Source: Setophaga petechia
Taxonomy: Eukaryota > Chordata > Aves > Passeriformes > Parulidae
Reading direction: 5' to 3'
Length of the DNA: 64,000 nt
Assembly: GCA_024362935.1 (NCBI GenBank)
Contig: JANCRA010000011.1
Location: 4,030,001 to 4,094,000, forward strand
The translations under genes and the position numbers were made by a program. The stretch's first letter is position 1, and each line of letters starts with the position of its first letter. The notes below the pieces were generated by a model, which searched no databases, was not told where the DNA came from, and worked only from the letters and a program-made list of their open reading frames with translations. Below are positions 28,001 through 43,000 of this stretch, piece after piece.

Positions 28001-31000
28001 CCTGTGTCATTTAATTGTCCTGGGATTCTTGTCTTCGGTATGTCAGTAACAGACAAGTAACAGACAAATCTCACAAGAGATTTACCAGCACTAAGATAGA
28101 TTAACGAAAATTGAATTAAGTGCCGTAAATCACTGTAAAATTCTCCTTTTTTGTCTTTAGGCTTGTGTGTGTGTGTATGTGTGTGTGTGTGTGTGTATTT
28201 ATGCTGTCTTTAACAGACAAATTCAGTTAAATTGGATTGTGGAAAAAAAGAAAAAGTTACTTGGAAGGGTGGTAGTCTCTCATTTCAACTACTTTACTTG
28301 CTTCTGACACAACTTTAATGTTTACTGTACCATCCCTACTACAGTTTAGCATTTTTTTAATGTCTGTTTTGCAGACAGATGTTAAGATGCATGGCTAAAT
28401 CAGGAATTTAACCAACATCCTAGTGCTGAGAGTAAAGAACCAGCAGTTTCCAGGATGAATAGAAACCTATGACTAATGGCCTTTGATCTTGTTAGGGAAA
28501 AAGCTATTTTTAATTCTGTGACGTTCAAGCATTGATTACTTTATGTAGAGACACTGGGAAAGTGCTAGGCATAAGGTGACCTCGTTATCTGCAGGTTTGC
28601 CATCTCAAAAAGCTGCCTTTCTTCAGAAGCTTTCTCAGTACTCTCTGATCATGAAAAAAAGAAAAAAAGCCTGCCTGTTTCTCAAAGTGCTGAAGCCACC
28701 ATAATTACAAATGCAAACTCTCAGCTTCACAGCTTTTGAAAAAGAATCCTGGGCAGTTTCACCTGAAGGACACATGTGATGGTAGAATAGAAGGTTCATC
28801 TTTGCACAAACATTACCTCTACCTCAGGGATTGTCTGCTCCGCTCAAAAATATTTCTCTCCAGAAAGAAAATTCCTACTCAACTTCTCAGTGCTGCTTTG
28901 GCCATGTTTGCAGAAGACACTGGTAAGACTGTAGAAATGGCTATTCCAAATCTACACATTTTAATGAATTTGGCGCTTAGAATTAGTCCTACAAGATACT
29001 TTAAAAGGTGTAACACAATTTTCCTTCTGTCCTTGTACATAACTTTGAAGTGTGGATGTATATTTAGCATATTTCCTAGCAGCTGACTTCTTGTTAAACT
29101 CCTAAAATATAAACATCCAACTTATTTTTGAATCCTTGTAAAATGCTGGCATCTGTGATGTTAAAGACAATTTTCTTATAAGCCATCTTCATTTTAATAG
29201 GGCATTGGTCACTGCTTTGTCCTCCATGACATTTCCACACAAGTGGCAAAAAACCTCCACAATTAAGTTGTTGGCAGATGCATCAGCAACAATTCTTTTT
29301 CTCATTTTCAAGCAATTATGCAAGGACGGACCTGTTCCAGTCCAACAGCTAGAGATTATACTCATGACTTGTGGATGACATTAAATGTAGAGAATCCAAG
29401 TGTAATGAAATGCAGGATTCTACTGGAGAAGCATCAAGTCAAATTAAACAAAAGACTGATGTAAAGCATATCATGTGGGGATGAAAAAGGGAATGTCACC
29501 AGGTCAAATAGGAAAAGCTAGCTCAGCAGGACAGACACAGCAGGCATTGGCTCCCAGCCAAAGGCAGCCTAGAAACCAAGGATTCTGTGCTGTTTGACAA
29601 GACATAAATGCCACTTCAGTCTATTCAAACAGAGAGACCATGCTACAGAGACACAGATGACAATTGTACTTCTGGTCAGGGATGATGATTTCCGAGCTAG
29701 GATGTCATGTTTTTTTGGGGACAAAACAAATAAAAATTCAGCGTGGAAAAAAGCTGGGCAGAGAAAAGCTGCAGAGAGAAGGGATCAGACTTGTCTCATT
29801 TGTAGGAGTGAGTTTTTAAGAGAACCGCAGTGAGTAAAGAGCACTGGTTAATTCTGCTCATTTCTACTGATGATGGGTTAAACAGTAGCTGGCTTAGTGA
29901 GCGACAAAGGAAGATCGGTCACCTAGCAGACTGACCACTGTTACAAGGAATAACCTCCTAACAAGGTTCCCGTGGCAGCACTGGGACAAGCAGTTACTAG
30001 CACTCACACTGGTAGCGGCTGTTCTCAAACTTGGGGTCGTTGTCGTTGAGGTCGGCGATGAGCACGGTGAGCTGGCACACGCCGATCAGCGGCTCCTGCG
30101 CCTGGTCCGTGGCAGTGACAGACAGAGTGTGCTCCCGCTGCTTCTCCCGGTCGAAACTCTGCGTGGTGGTGATGACTCCTGCCAACACAGACACCTCCTG
30201 TGCTGCTGTCACAGCCTCAGGACTGAATCTGCAGAGAGCAACCTGCACATCTCCTGCACAAAAGGAAGCTCTGACTGCGTGCAGCACAGCCGTGAAGCTC
30301 GATCCTCACCAACCCTGCAAGGCATTCTTGGACTAGACCAACTCCAGTTCTCTTGTCTCTCCTCTACTCACATGCCATATTTTCCTGCTGCTCTGATTAG
30401 AAGCTCAGTCTGAGTATCTTGTTATCTCATGGTTCAAGGAGCACAGAAGGACTTTCTCCTTCTCATTGAAGGGCCTCTCTAGGTTTAGACCAAGTAACTG
30501 AATCAGCTCATTATTACTTTGAGGAAGAGTCACACCACAGAAGACACAAGTGATATGACCAAAGTAACCTCTGCTACAGGACTTGGAGGCTGTCTCATTG
30601 AACAGATTAAAATTGGGTAAAATCGTATAGTGGATAAATCAAACCATTTTCTCCAAATCTTCAGGTTTTCCTCCCTACTAATCAAGTCTCTCCCTACCTC
30701 AGCTATTTTCTTCTGGTTAGCAGATTTTGAACTGGCCTTCTTGAGGCCACTTCTAGACCTATTTCTCTCCAATGCTCGGAGTTCTTCAGCTCTGTTGTAG
30801 TCCTGTCCAATCTCCTGCACAGTCCCAGACATAACAATATCACATTTTCCTATTTTGACTACAGAAACATCAACAACTACATAACATCTTCATTTGAAAC
30901 AAATTGTATATAAATACATCATTGCCCAGTTCTGGTATGAGGGTTTTGCCTGCAGTGCACTGGATCTCCTATTTGTGCATGAAATGAGAAATAAACTGTG

Positions 31001-34000
31001 GCCACATCATAGGGAAGAATAAACTTTACCTGTAAAAATCACACTTTCTGCTCTGCATTTTTATAGCTATCCAAATAAGAAGGTAAGTGATACAGAACAC
31101 ATTTTTATCTTCTTATTGAACTGGGATTTGTTTCCCTATTTAATTTGCATTTGGAACCCTCAATATAAGAAGGATATGGATCTGTGAATCCAGAAGAGGG
31201 ACATGAAGATGATCAGAGGGTTGGAGACCTCTCCTGTGAAGATAGACTGAGCTGGGATTTTTCAGCCTGGAGAAGGGAAGGTTCCAGGGAGACCTTATAA
31301 CACCTTCCAGTACCTAAAGGTGGCTTACACAAGATCTGGAGAGGGTCTGTGGGCATATAGTGATATGACAAATGGTAATGGCTTTAAATTGAGGGAGAAC
31401 AGGTTTAGATTAGGAAGAAATCCTTTACTGTGAGGGTGGTGAGACACTGCCCAACACAAGTTGCCCAGGGAAGCTGTGGAAGCCCCATCCCTGGAAGTGT
31501 TCAAGGCCAGGTTGGATGAGGCATTGGGCAACCTGGTCTAGTGCAAGATGCCCCTGCTCACAGCAGGGGTGTTGGAAATAAATATTCTTTTAGGTCTTTT
31601 CCAACCCAAACAATTCAATGCTACTATGATTTGAATCACTACAACCTTCATTAAATCTAATCTAATACAATTCTATCTAATCTAAGTGCATGGGTGTTTA
31701 CATACCCTGAGCATTTTCCAGGGTTTATCCTATCAACTGTCACAGCTAACCCTGCAGTTACATGGTTGAGCACTAGCCCACATGAACATACTGATACAGC
31801 AGCATTTTCATTACAATATAATTTTCATTTTTTTTCTCAGTAACCTGAAGCTACTGACCTGTGTCTGGGTCAATGTTGAAGCCAAGGGAAGCTCCATCTC
31901 GGTGCATGAGCCCATACTTCACCTCTCCATTGATGCCAAGGTCTGCATCATAGGCTTCCACCTGCAGCACACGCGTGCCTGGAGGCTGGTTCTCCAGAAC
32001 CCAGGTGCTGTCACTGTAGTAAGCGCACTAAAAACACACCCAAACATCCGACCCTAAATATTACACAGAGTCATGTGAATCTGCTGCACAGTGTCAATAT
32101 TTCTTCCAGCAGGTCTGGGAAAAACTTGGAAGGAAATCACTACTATTACTTATGCACACAAAGAAATCAATCTCTAAGGGAGAGGAAGGAAAAAGGAGGA
32201 TGAAGATTTTACACTTCCTCTAGGAAGAGAACTGTCTTCTGTTCACTTACAAGTTCATTCTGCTCTGCACACACAGACCCTTCAGCCCACCAGCAGCCAC
32301 CAGCAGCAATAAAAACTATTACCCCAGTTATAGTTTAGATGGGAAAAGAGTATCTGCAGAAAGACATCTTACCTCTCTAAAGACAGGCTTGTTGTTATTA
32401 ACGTCATTAATTCCTACAATAACCTCAGCAAAACTGCTCAGAGGAGTGGGTCCCCCCGAGGAATTGTCATCTATGGCCGTGACATTCAGGGTGTACTGTG
32501 GCCCTTTCAGACTGGGTGGTGGGTTTCTGCGGAGTTTAATGATGCCTGAATTTGGAAGCATAAAGTGTCATGTTAATTTACTCTGTAAACACACAAAATC
32601 AAGTGAGCATCACATTTCTCTGTCACTGTATTGCTGGCTCAGTTTGTATTTTGGTAGCAAAGCACAGTAACTGTTCATGTTAGTCTGCACAGGCTTGGAC
32701 CAGGATCCCAAGTTTTGGCTGATAGTTAAAGAGCAACCATCATATCAAAGAACTAATGCTCACTGATAGAAAGCATTACATCTGCGGATTATATAAATAC
32801 GAAGCTTTTTTATGGTTCTTGACATACAGGTGGGGCAGAGTCAATAGAGATTAGACAGTAAATACCTGAGTTCTAAATCCTCTTTCCTTACCTTTCTGGC
32901 TATCCAGCTCAAAGTTGCCCTCCTCATTGCCCCCTGTAATCAGATAGAGCAGCCCGTCTCCATCAGGGTCCTCTGCCCGAACAGTCGCCACCAAGGTGCC
33001 GGGACCAGCATCTTCCGAAAGGAAGGTCCTGTAACTGATGGACACAAGGGAGCAATGGCAGCACACAAAGTATCCGAATAACCATCATCCTCTTAACCAT
33101 CAGCAACAGTATGAACTCATTATGAATGGCTTTTTAAAGTTTTGGGCCTGCAACCATGGAATCTTAAATTGGTTTAAGATATGACTTAGGTCTTCTTTGG
33201 TCAACATTTGGTACTTATTTTAGGATTGTAATCCTGTACCTTTGGTAAACATAATTTTGAAGGATCCTTTGGAGTATAACAATGTGCACCATAATAAGTT
33301 GTACTGTAAAACAGGATCATCTATCTACTAAAGTTGAAAAAAAGAACTAGTATCTGCCATGCAGTGCTTCTTATGCCCCTATATATTAATGGAAAGCATC
33401 AGATACTACAGAGATGAATGTAAAATAATATTTAATTTTGTAAATGAATATGTATGTTTTGTATTTAAAATATGTTCAGGCTTCAGAATTGTCCAAAGAA
33501 TAGAAATTGTTTTGATTGAGGACAGGAAAGAAAAGGGAGTCTTAAAGAAGCAGCTCATGAAATTAGCTTACAATACAATCTTTTGGTGCTAAAATTAAAT
33601 TTTAGTAGTAGCTTGCTAACTACCATATTTATTTGTCACCTATTTATACATGGATAATCACTTTGAGACCTAGGAGTCAAGACAGTCAAAATCATTCCCT
33701 GTATAGATAGGTCTTTGATTCATTCTGTTCTCTCTCTATAAAGTCAATATACTGGTATCACAAATGATGTATTGTTTTAGATACAATCTAGAAATGAAAG
33801 TCCAACTCCTAAAGCCTTTCTATATAGAAATTACCCTTCTATTTCACCGGTATTTACAGTTGCACAAAACAGCAAGTGACCATGTAGCCAAGTGCTATAA
33901 AGGTTTCATGTCAGAACAGCATCATTTCAGAGCAGAGCCGGGGCTCAGGGTGCCTTACAGGGCCTGGGAGAAGACGGGAGCCTCGTCATTGACGTTGGCC

Positions 34001-37000
34001 ATGCGGATGCGCACAGACGCCGTCCCCGTGCGAGGGGGGTGTCCTCTGTCCACAGCGATCACCACAAACTCGTACATGTGGTTGGCTCGCTCAAAGTTCA
34101 GCCTCTGGTTAGAATTGACGACCCCGTGACGTGTGATGGAAAAATCAGTGCTCTGGATGAAGTAGGAGATCTCAGAGTTGGAGCCAGAGTCGCAGTCTGT
34201 TGCAAGCACTATTAGAGAACACATTTAACAGAATGGTCATACTGCAAAGGAGGTTTGGTTATGCTGTTTACCATCAAGCCAACTCTGGTTTTTGTTAGTT
34301 TTTGAGAACGGGCATCACCTAAATCTGTTTCATCCATAAAAGGGTTTTTTTGTTGTTTTGTTTTTGCTTTGTTGTTGTTGTTGTTGTTTTTGTGGTTAGC
34401 ATCTGGGAACTTAGCAGTATGCTGGGAGTGAAAAATCAAAACAACTCTTCCCTCTGCTCCAACCCAGCCCGAGTGATCTCAGTCAGGTGAATTTGCAAGA
34501 GAGCTGTGATCCCAGCACTGCACAAAATGCTTTGCACAAATAGCAGTCAACACTGGTAATTAGCACACAATCAGCATGCATGTTGGTTAACATTATCAGT
34601 CATAAACTGGTTCCTCACTCGTCCCAGGAATGCTATGTTCAAATTTAATTAGCTCCCAGCTAGTTGTATACTTTTTAATTACCTGGTGCTTCAAGGTACA
34701 AAGAGTGATTAAACATTCTTCCCCAGTAAGTGTTTATTCAGTACACTGAGCGTCCCATCTGCTCAGGAGCAGCACACGAGCACAACAAAGCACCAAAAGT
34801 GATTTTTAAAAGCAGAAGCTCACCTCTCCAATTACCTTGCAATTTTTCTAGCCTAACAATGAGGCTTCACATCATTCCCACACTGGTAATAAACAAACTC
34901 CTTATTCTACCAGTAGGATCCAGATGCAGCCACCATGGCAGCCTTGTGGAAGCAGAACAGTGATTGCAGTGCGTGGACACCCCAGCAAACAGCTGCAGCA
35001 TCATTCACAGAGGGGTGGCAGAAACAACCTGTCTCTATCAGAATACTAACTCAAAATAGGAAAGGAGCAGAGAATGATTTCAAAAGTACACTGAAGAACT
35101 GTTCTACTTAGTTGCAAAAAATTTCGACCGCATCTGCCTGTGTCATTGTTTACAAGGGTATTTAGATTGGTTGTAACATTTTGTTCAAAATCTCTCCAAA
35201 TCCTGCTGTGAATAAATGTTTGCGTTACAGACTACAAAATCAAGGGCTTTAGCGTTAATCACTCTCTTGCTGCACTGACAGACAAAATATATTAAAAATG
35301 CAAAGACTAAAACGACAGTGATTTAAATCTGCCAAATATAGTGGTTAAGTATTGTTTTTAGAAAGGCATGCAGAATGTGAAAAACTTTTTTGATTTGAAA
35401 AATTCAGATTTTATCCACAGCCATTAGTGAGCCATTTAACCAGTCACAGAAATGCATTCTATGTGCTTAATGATATGCTTCTTTTCCCCCAGATGTTTTC
35501 TGGCAAATAGGGAATGTGGCACTTACTTATACATGACAGAAACATGCCTTACTTCCCAATAGCACCTGGGAATCCCATTCCCCTCCATTTCATTCCATCC
35601 TGGAAACTGGTGCACCTTGCAAAGGATATTTTAAGGATCATATGCCAGGCACAATCAGCTCTGTGCTGGCTTTGCACGTGTTCTGAACTAGCTTAGTGCG
35701 AGCTAACTCTGGCTCAAAAGCTTACTGAGCTGCCAGCTACAGCTCCAAGCCTTGTCCTGCTGGCACAGTGATGCAGCTGAAGGCTGAGGGTCCTTCTGAG
35801 AGCACCCTCCATGCTCCAGACTTTGAGTGTGCTAAAATAAAAGTAGCTGAAAACTGAAACCTACATTGGCATCATCCACAGTTGTAACAAAAGCATTTAT
35901 CACACTCCCTTTTTCACTGCCACCAACAGCTACAGGCAGGCCCGGAATGGCAAAAGCTCTCATATTCACATGTATTTCTGTTTGTGGGTCATTCTGAGGC
36001 TGCAACATCCCATCCCTCCAGGATCTACAGTGAGGGTAAGAGCTCTTTGTCTTTTTTTCCTGAGACACTCGCCTTGGCAGTCAGAGTTAGTGGCCCAGGT
36101 CTCATCCTGCACAGGGTACAGCTCCCTTGCAGCCACTAACAACCCTGCTCAGCCCTTGCACAGCAAGTGAGTCTTCACACACCCATTTCCAATGACTGGC
36201 ACTATACTTCCACCTCACATTTTCTTTTCTAAGATGGTTCTTTCTCTTGAAATGTACACCATGTGGCAAGACAACAATGCAGGATGCAATTGCACAGCTT
36301 TGACATTCTGCTTGCTTTGGACATGAGGCATACGTGTTTTCCCCCACAAGTGGAATTTTGATGAGCTTTACAAGTCCTCTGGACAGAAGAATATTCATCT
36401 CTTTAAGGAGAATCACATGATTAGGAATTTTAGGATTTGGTTATTCTGATCAATTTCTTTCTTCCCAAGAGCAATTAAATCTAAAACTTAAGTCTGACAA
36501 GCTCTGAACTCTCTTTGCAAATGTTTAGAGAAAGCAGGTCCTGCAGCCCCCTGACACAAGGGAAGCTAAACTTCTTATCACCTCTGCAACCTGCAGAGAT
36601 CAGCTCCAGCTTTGGGAAATTTAAATTTTCATCTTTTTGCTAAGTATCTTGCCTTGGCACATACTCATTTCTTAGAGTCCATACTCCCTGAAGTCTTTTA
36701 TCAGCATACTATTTTAGCCTCTAAAACTGTCACCTGTGCACTCAGGGTTTATATGCAAGTGACACATGGCCATGTTAAAAACAAACATGGAATGATGACT
36801 GGTAAGCCACAGCCATAAATTTAAGTTCACAGGCTTTCAAAATATTTTTCCTTTAACACTTTTCAAGTCAGTTATACAGCATTAATGCCTATTTGACAAA
36901 ACTAGCTGCCCATTTTAAAAAGCCCAGGTTTTTTTTTCGTAACACATTAAGGAAAGTAAAACTAATTGTAGCTGCTTCTGACACACAGAAAGATGACCAA

Positions 37001-40000
37001 GATGAGTTAAAAGACAGCTACAACATTTAAAGGAAATGAAGTGACTTCCTTTCAGCTGCTTTAACTGCCCTTGGATACCACAGGATCTCTCCTCGGGCAC
37101 AGTACAGTGATCCTCACTTGAAGACACTCACAGCTCCACTTCCAGGATACCTAAAAGTCATCCACAGACTGCCAGGAAAGCTGCTGTCCACATCTTACCA
37201 AGGCAGTGCCTGTGGAAGAGAGCACTTCCTCATGGCTAAAACATGGAAAGGTGACAAACTAACAGGTCTGTGACAGGACTGAAGTGAGAGGTGACAGGAT
37301 GGTGCCCACCTTGCAGAAGAGATGTGCCAACGGGAATGGTTTCAGGAACGTTGTCTCTGCTGTAAATGGAGCGCTGGAATTCAGGAGAACAGTCATTTTC
37401 ATCGATGATGTGGACCATGACCTGAGGAAAAAGGACACACTGAGAGTGGATTTTAGCTCCTACACTGCTAAAGGAGCACCTCTTTCTGGGCACTGCAGTG
37501 GCACTCAGTGCTTTTGCTGCTGTCCCATCCTTACACCCCTGATGCTATTCTTCTCACCCTACTCCTGGAACACAGAGAAGTGTTTTCTCCTCCACTCCCA
37601 AGATGGGAGGCAAAGCCAAAGAGTAATAACAAGAGGTTTTTGCAGAGCCCAGATATGAACCCTGGTCAGAGCCCAGATTTCTGCCTGTACTACAAGACCT
37701 CCTCCCTGCCCAGCATCCTCGAGTGTCCTGGGCTATCCATCTGTGTAACTAACTAGTCCAGGAGCAAGGGTTTGCAGACCATGGAGTGAAGAGATTCCTG
37801 TACCTCAGTCACACTGCTGAGAGTGCTCTCAACTTCCATGGCTTTCAGAAGGAGGTGGTAGAGGTGGTGCTCGCTCTCGTAGTCCACGGGGTGGGTCAGG
37901 CTGAGCTCTCCACTCTCTTGCCTCACCCGGAACAGCCCAGAGGGATTTGTCAGGAGAGTGTAGGAAAGAGGCTGGCTCTGGAAAGAAACAGCCTCAACAA
38001 CTGCTACTCTGCAAAGAACGAGAGAACAACCCTTTGCTTCAAAACAATAACAATAAAAGCTGTCTCCTCAGCACCTAGAGGAGCATAGGATGAAGAAAGG
38101 TGTCTTGCTCACTCTCTGTCAATGTTTGGCTCAGTTTTGTATCCAGACTGGAAAGCCCTTTTGCTACAGGGAGCCCATCCACCTTCTCTTCTCTCACCAA
38201 ACTTATTCACTGACATAGCAGTGCTGAAATAACAACCCATTTCAACCTGCACTAACAATAAAATGCTTTTTTCTTTCCTATTGTAGCCTTTTAAATACTT
38301 GACAGCAGTTACTAGTTTACCCCCAGTTTCTCAGTTATTCAGAAATAAGTGATCTACTATACTTCTGAGTTTCTCTGTAGTTGTATATTTAGAAAAGAAA
38401 TAGGTTTAGACATGGATGGGAAACCCATGGAGCACAGAGCTTTCCAGATCCTGCTGTCCACCTTGGCAGGATATCAAAGGAATATTTGCCTCCCTGCTGC
38501 GACTTATGTTTTGAAGCTCCACCTCTCACACCAGTCTTTCACCAGCATAATACACTTTTAGCTCATCTCACTGAAAGCTCCTGTGAGGTAGAGAAATTTC
38601 CCTCCTCCTTCTCATTCAGTCTCTCTTAAGGATTAGTGGCACATCTCCAACAAATTTTTATAGGTCATCAGTTTATTTTGATGTCTCCTGCTCCTTAGAG
38701 GCCTTATGGCACTGTTCCACCTGCTCCTTAGAGGCCTTAAAGCCCATTCTGCTCTCTAGTAGCTGAACAGTGACAATAAACCCAGAGTCAGCTTGAGAGT
38801 ATCTCCCCACTGTGGCTTGGCTTAGCCACTCTCCATGCAACAGCAGAGTCCTTTGGAGACTGAGCTTTATCTCTTTGTGCTTCACACTGCTGCTGTTATC
38901 TCAAGAGTCTGGCAATGACTCGTCTTTCTAGAAATTTAAATACAAGTCAAACAGGACACAAACAACTCCAGATCTGGTTAATTAAAACAGTATTTTTCAA
39001 GCATTTGTTTAAATCACTAGGAGATGCATAGCCAGTAGTTTGGCTGTTCTAATTCACGATGCAATGCACTAAAACCCCAAAAGCATTAAAATAATTCCAG
39101 CATCCCAGACTACATGTGACACATGGAGACTCGTGTCACACTGGAGAAACATCAAAAGAGGCATAACTTCTTTTAGAAAACACAACATTATTTTTAAAGT
39201 GTGATAGACAAATGCATATGCATGGCCCTAAGAAGCAAATCACAACAGTTTCACCCTGTTGTGCTCTGTGAAGTTCCTCTCAGACTGCAGGGAGGGAGTC
39301 ACCCAACCAAGTACAACTCACTTTTCTCCTGCTGGAGTGTTTTCAGGGACAAATACGCTGTAGGACATGTTAGTGAACTGCGGAGGGCGGGAGCCGGCCA
39401 GGATGGAAACGGAGGCGTAGGGGCTTCTGTTGCCCTGCTCATCAGAGGCTTCCACAGTCACCACGTACTCCTTGTTCCACGTCAAAGGCAGACCAGTGGT
39501 CATGATCATGCCAGTGTCCTTATCCACTCGGAATCGCTCGTCACCACCTACCAACACATGCACAAAGCTGCTCTGAGACATACCCCACAGCAAGAACACT
39601 GGCACCTTCACCATTTCAAAGTAAGTCATCCTCAACTCATCCACCTCTGTCCTTGTATGCACTTCTTTTTACCTTTCCAGTTGTCCACCTTATCTTTCAC
39701 ACACACTGTTTTGTTGACCAGCAGTGTAACAGAGACAAGAACAAGTAAGAAATGGAGCCTTAAGCTAACAGGAAAGCTGCCATCAATTTCAAAATAAGCA
39801 AAGAAAATGGCAAGAAGAAAGATTTCCATCCACATAACTTTTACTTACAGCATTTCAGTATTTCCAGCTTCTACTTGCTGTACTTGTTGTATCTTTAAGG
39901 ATTCCCCATGGGAAAAATTTACCCATGAAATTGTAAACTTGGTAAGAAACATTTGCGACTAAAGAGAATTTCACCTTTATTTTCAGACTAGCCCCACCTG

Positions 40001-43000
40001 CAATGAGAGTGTAGGTTATGGCAGAGGAGGTGTTTCCAGGGCTGCTGCAACGTGCGCTGAGCTGGTAGACGAGCGCGCCTTTGCGCGCATCGGGGTCGAC
40101 GCGCGCCAGGTACGGGTACGGGTACATGGCCCAGGACAGCAGCTCCTCCTCTGGGGCAAGGAGAGTCACGTGGCACAGGTACCAGTCATCATCTGCAAAA
40201 CACACACGCACGTCTACACAGCTTGGTCACCAGCTTAACGCTAAGATCTTATCCATTAGTATCTGTAAACAAACTGAGAAAGAAGCTTCCACTGCAAAGG
40301 ACATGTAGAGATTTAATCACTCTATTTTTTACCTCTAGGGAGACCTATATTCAAGCCTTTTTAATTCACAGCAAGTCACTAACAGATGCTAAAGTTATAT
40401 ATGGGCTTCTTGAAGAAATTTTCCTAAGCACATTTGTGTTCTAAAAGCGGCCTTAAGATTTGACTACAAATTAAAAAGAATATATTATGGAATGTAGAGA
40501 ATAAAGTTGAATAAAAAGAGAAACTACATGTAGAAAGGTACGTCTTCTGCCTGTTAAAATATGATCACATACTTCAACAAACTGCATTGAGGTTGCAGGT
40601 CTGTTAAGGGCTACACCACTACACAATGAAAGACCCACCCAGGTGTACGTGTGTCTCATACAGGAAACCCTTCAACTCTGCCTTCGAAAAGGCCATTTCA
40701 CACAGGATGGAAGAAGGCAGGAGCACATGGAAAAAATCAGCACCAAAAGCCAGAAATTCCAGACAATTTTAGGTGTGTGTCTCAGGGATGTGATACTAAA
40801 TAAAAGGCTACCCACAGACAGACATGCCCTGACATACCAGACCTGTACTTACAAGCAGCCTTACCCTGCAGTAAAAATACATGCTAGACAAATTTCCCAG
40901 AGATAATAATTCCCAGGAAGGAAAAAACTTTACTGAATTTTTGTGGGGTTTTATAGTATTTAAAATCATTTAAGACATGGTTTCCTCAGTTTTCTTAGAT
41001 TACATGGTTTCTGGTTTTCTCCAGCACTGCATACAGGAGAACATTCATTCACTTTTTGCTTTCTCTGTATTGCTGTGTAGGACAAGGCACAACCCATAGC
41101 ATGAGGTAGTAGCTCATAAGAGCAGCTGGAGCAGTCACGATTTTATCTATAGCCAAGAAGGAGGGTTGACAAATACATGTCCTAATTCAGCCTGTTACAG
41201 ACAGTGTTATTTTGCTAGTAAAGGGATGAAAACTTGTAGGCATGAGCATTTAAAGATATTTTGTTCATTTATTGGTCTAATTCAGACAGTTCTAATTTCT
41301 GCAGAGATTGAATATGTAGTCAAGTATTTTTCCCATATAGTGAAACTTGGAGAATTATTTAAAATTTGTAATTACACAGATTTTTCTTAATATTGCTCCA
41401 TGTAGGTGATCCAATTTTTAAGTACCAATGAATAATGAGGTCCTAAACCTGCTGCAGGTATTGTAAAACCCACCAAAAGTCAGCAGTAAAACAGATTTAT
41501 GTTTTCAAAAAGACAGACAAGGGAAGAAATTTCACTGAGTTCAGGACAGCATGTCAGGGAAAATATTTGTGTTGCTCAAATTAACCATAATTTTCTGTAC
41601 TTTTACAAGCACTTCACCTTATCTCTCTATGAAAGGTGTATTTAAATAGAAACATAGAAGAATTTAGATTGAAAAAGACTAAGATCATCAAGTCCAATCA
41701 CTAACCTGGTACTGCCAACTTAACAACTAAACCTGGGATTCACCATCCTTGGAAATGTTGAAAAAGCATGTGCACATGGCACTTGAGGACATGATTGAAT
41801 GGTGAACACGGTGCTGGTGCTAGGTTGACAGTCAGACTTGATCATCCTAAAGGTCTTTTTGAACCTTAAGAATTCTACAATTCCATGAAACCACGTCCCT
41901 AAATGCCACATCCACATGTCTTTCAAACACCTCCAGGATGGTGACTCAACCACTTCCCTGGACAGCCTGTTCTAATGCTTGGTAACCCTTTCTGTGATAA
42001 ATTTTTCCCCTAATGTTGAATCTAACCCTCCCCTGGCACAACTTGGGGCCATTTCCTCTTGTGCTACCACTTGTTACTTGGGAGAGGAGACCAAGCCACT
42101 CCTGGCCACAATCTCCTTTCAGGCATTGCAGAGAGCAATAAAGTCACCCCTGAGCCTTTTCTCCAGGCAAAACACCCCCAGCTCCCTCAGCCTCTCCTCA
42201 CAGGACTTGTGCTCCAGCCCCTTCACCAGCCCTGTTGCCCTTCTCTGGACACACTCCAGCCCCTCAATGTCCTTCCTGAATTGAGGGCCCAGAACTGAAC
42301 ACAGCACTCGAGGTGTGGCCTCACCAGTGCCGAGTATAGAGGGACAATCCCTGCCCTGGTCCTGCTGGCCACACTATTGCTGACACAGGCCAGGATGCCA
42401 TCGGACTTCTTGGGCACCTGGGCACACACTGGCTCACGTGCAGCCCTCACTGGACCTTGGTAAAACCATGACACTTAGCAAAGCCTCAGATCACAGACTG
42501 ATGGGGTGGGTGAAGGTGGCAGGACCTCTGGAGGGCATCTGGTCCAACCACGCAGCTCAAGCTGGGCTACCCAGAGTTGGCTGCTCAGAAAAACGTCCAC
42601 AAGGCTTCTGAATATCTCCATGGAAGGAGACTCCAAAACCTCCCTGAGCAATCCAGTGAACTAAAGTTCTAGGGGCTGGATTTCAAGAAAAACATGGACC
42701 AGCTGGCAAGTGTCCAGAGAAAAGCCAAGAGCATAACCAGAAAGAATGCCCTTCAAGAGAGGTGAAAAGACCTGGAGATTTTCAGGAGACTGCAAGAGAC
42801 ACACAAACAGTGATATAAGAGGCTTAAGGACCAAGGTATTAAGTCAGTCAGCTGTTCTGTAACCTGCAAACCAAAAAATAACTAGTTCTCATTCTGAAGG
42901 AAAAGACTGGCATTAGATGTTGGGCACGGAATCCTTCAGCATGTTTTTAATTGTAAGGACAATGGAGCCCTTAATAGTGGCCAGAGAGGTGAGACAGCTT

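Larger units (their letters stand above)
34209..37309 (-). other. Intron 5 of the cadherin
   Basis: 3.1 kb. Contains a T/TTG-rich run (34345-34391) and a possible unlisted exon at 35865-36024 (see its own entry). Confidence 0.8.

Noticed and set aside
30530..30832. 100-residue minus-strand ORF (starts [17 protein letters not shown]) in intron 9
   Set aside because: The middle faintly recalls the region before reverse transcriptase in LINE proteins, but I cannot match it to CR1. It has no splice role in the cadherin frame, so I do not call a gene.
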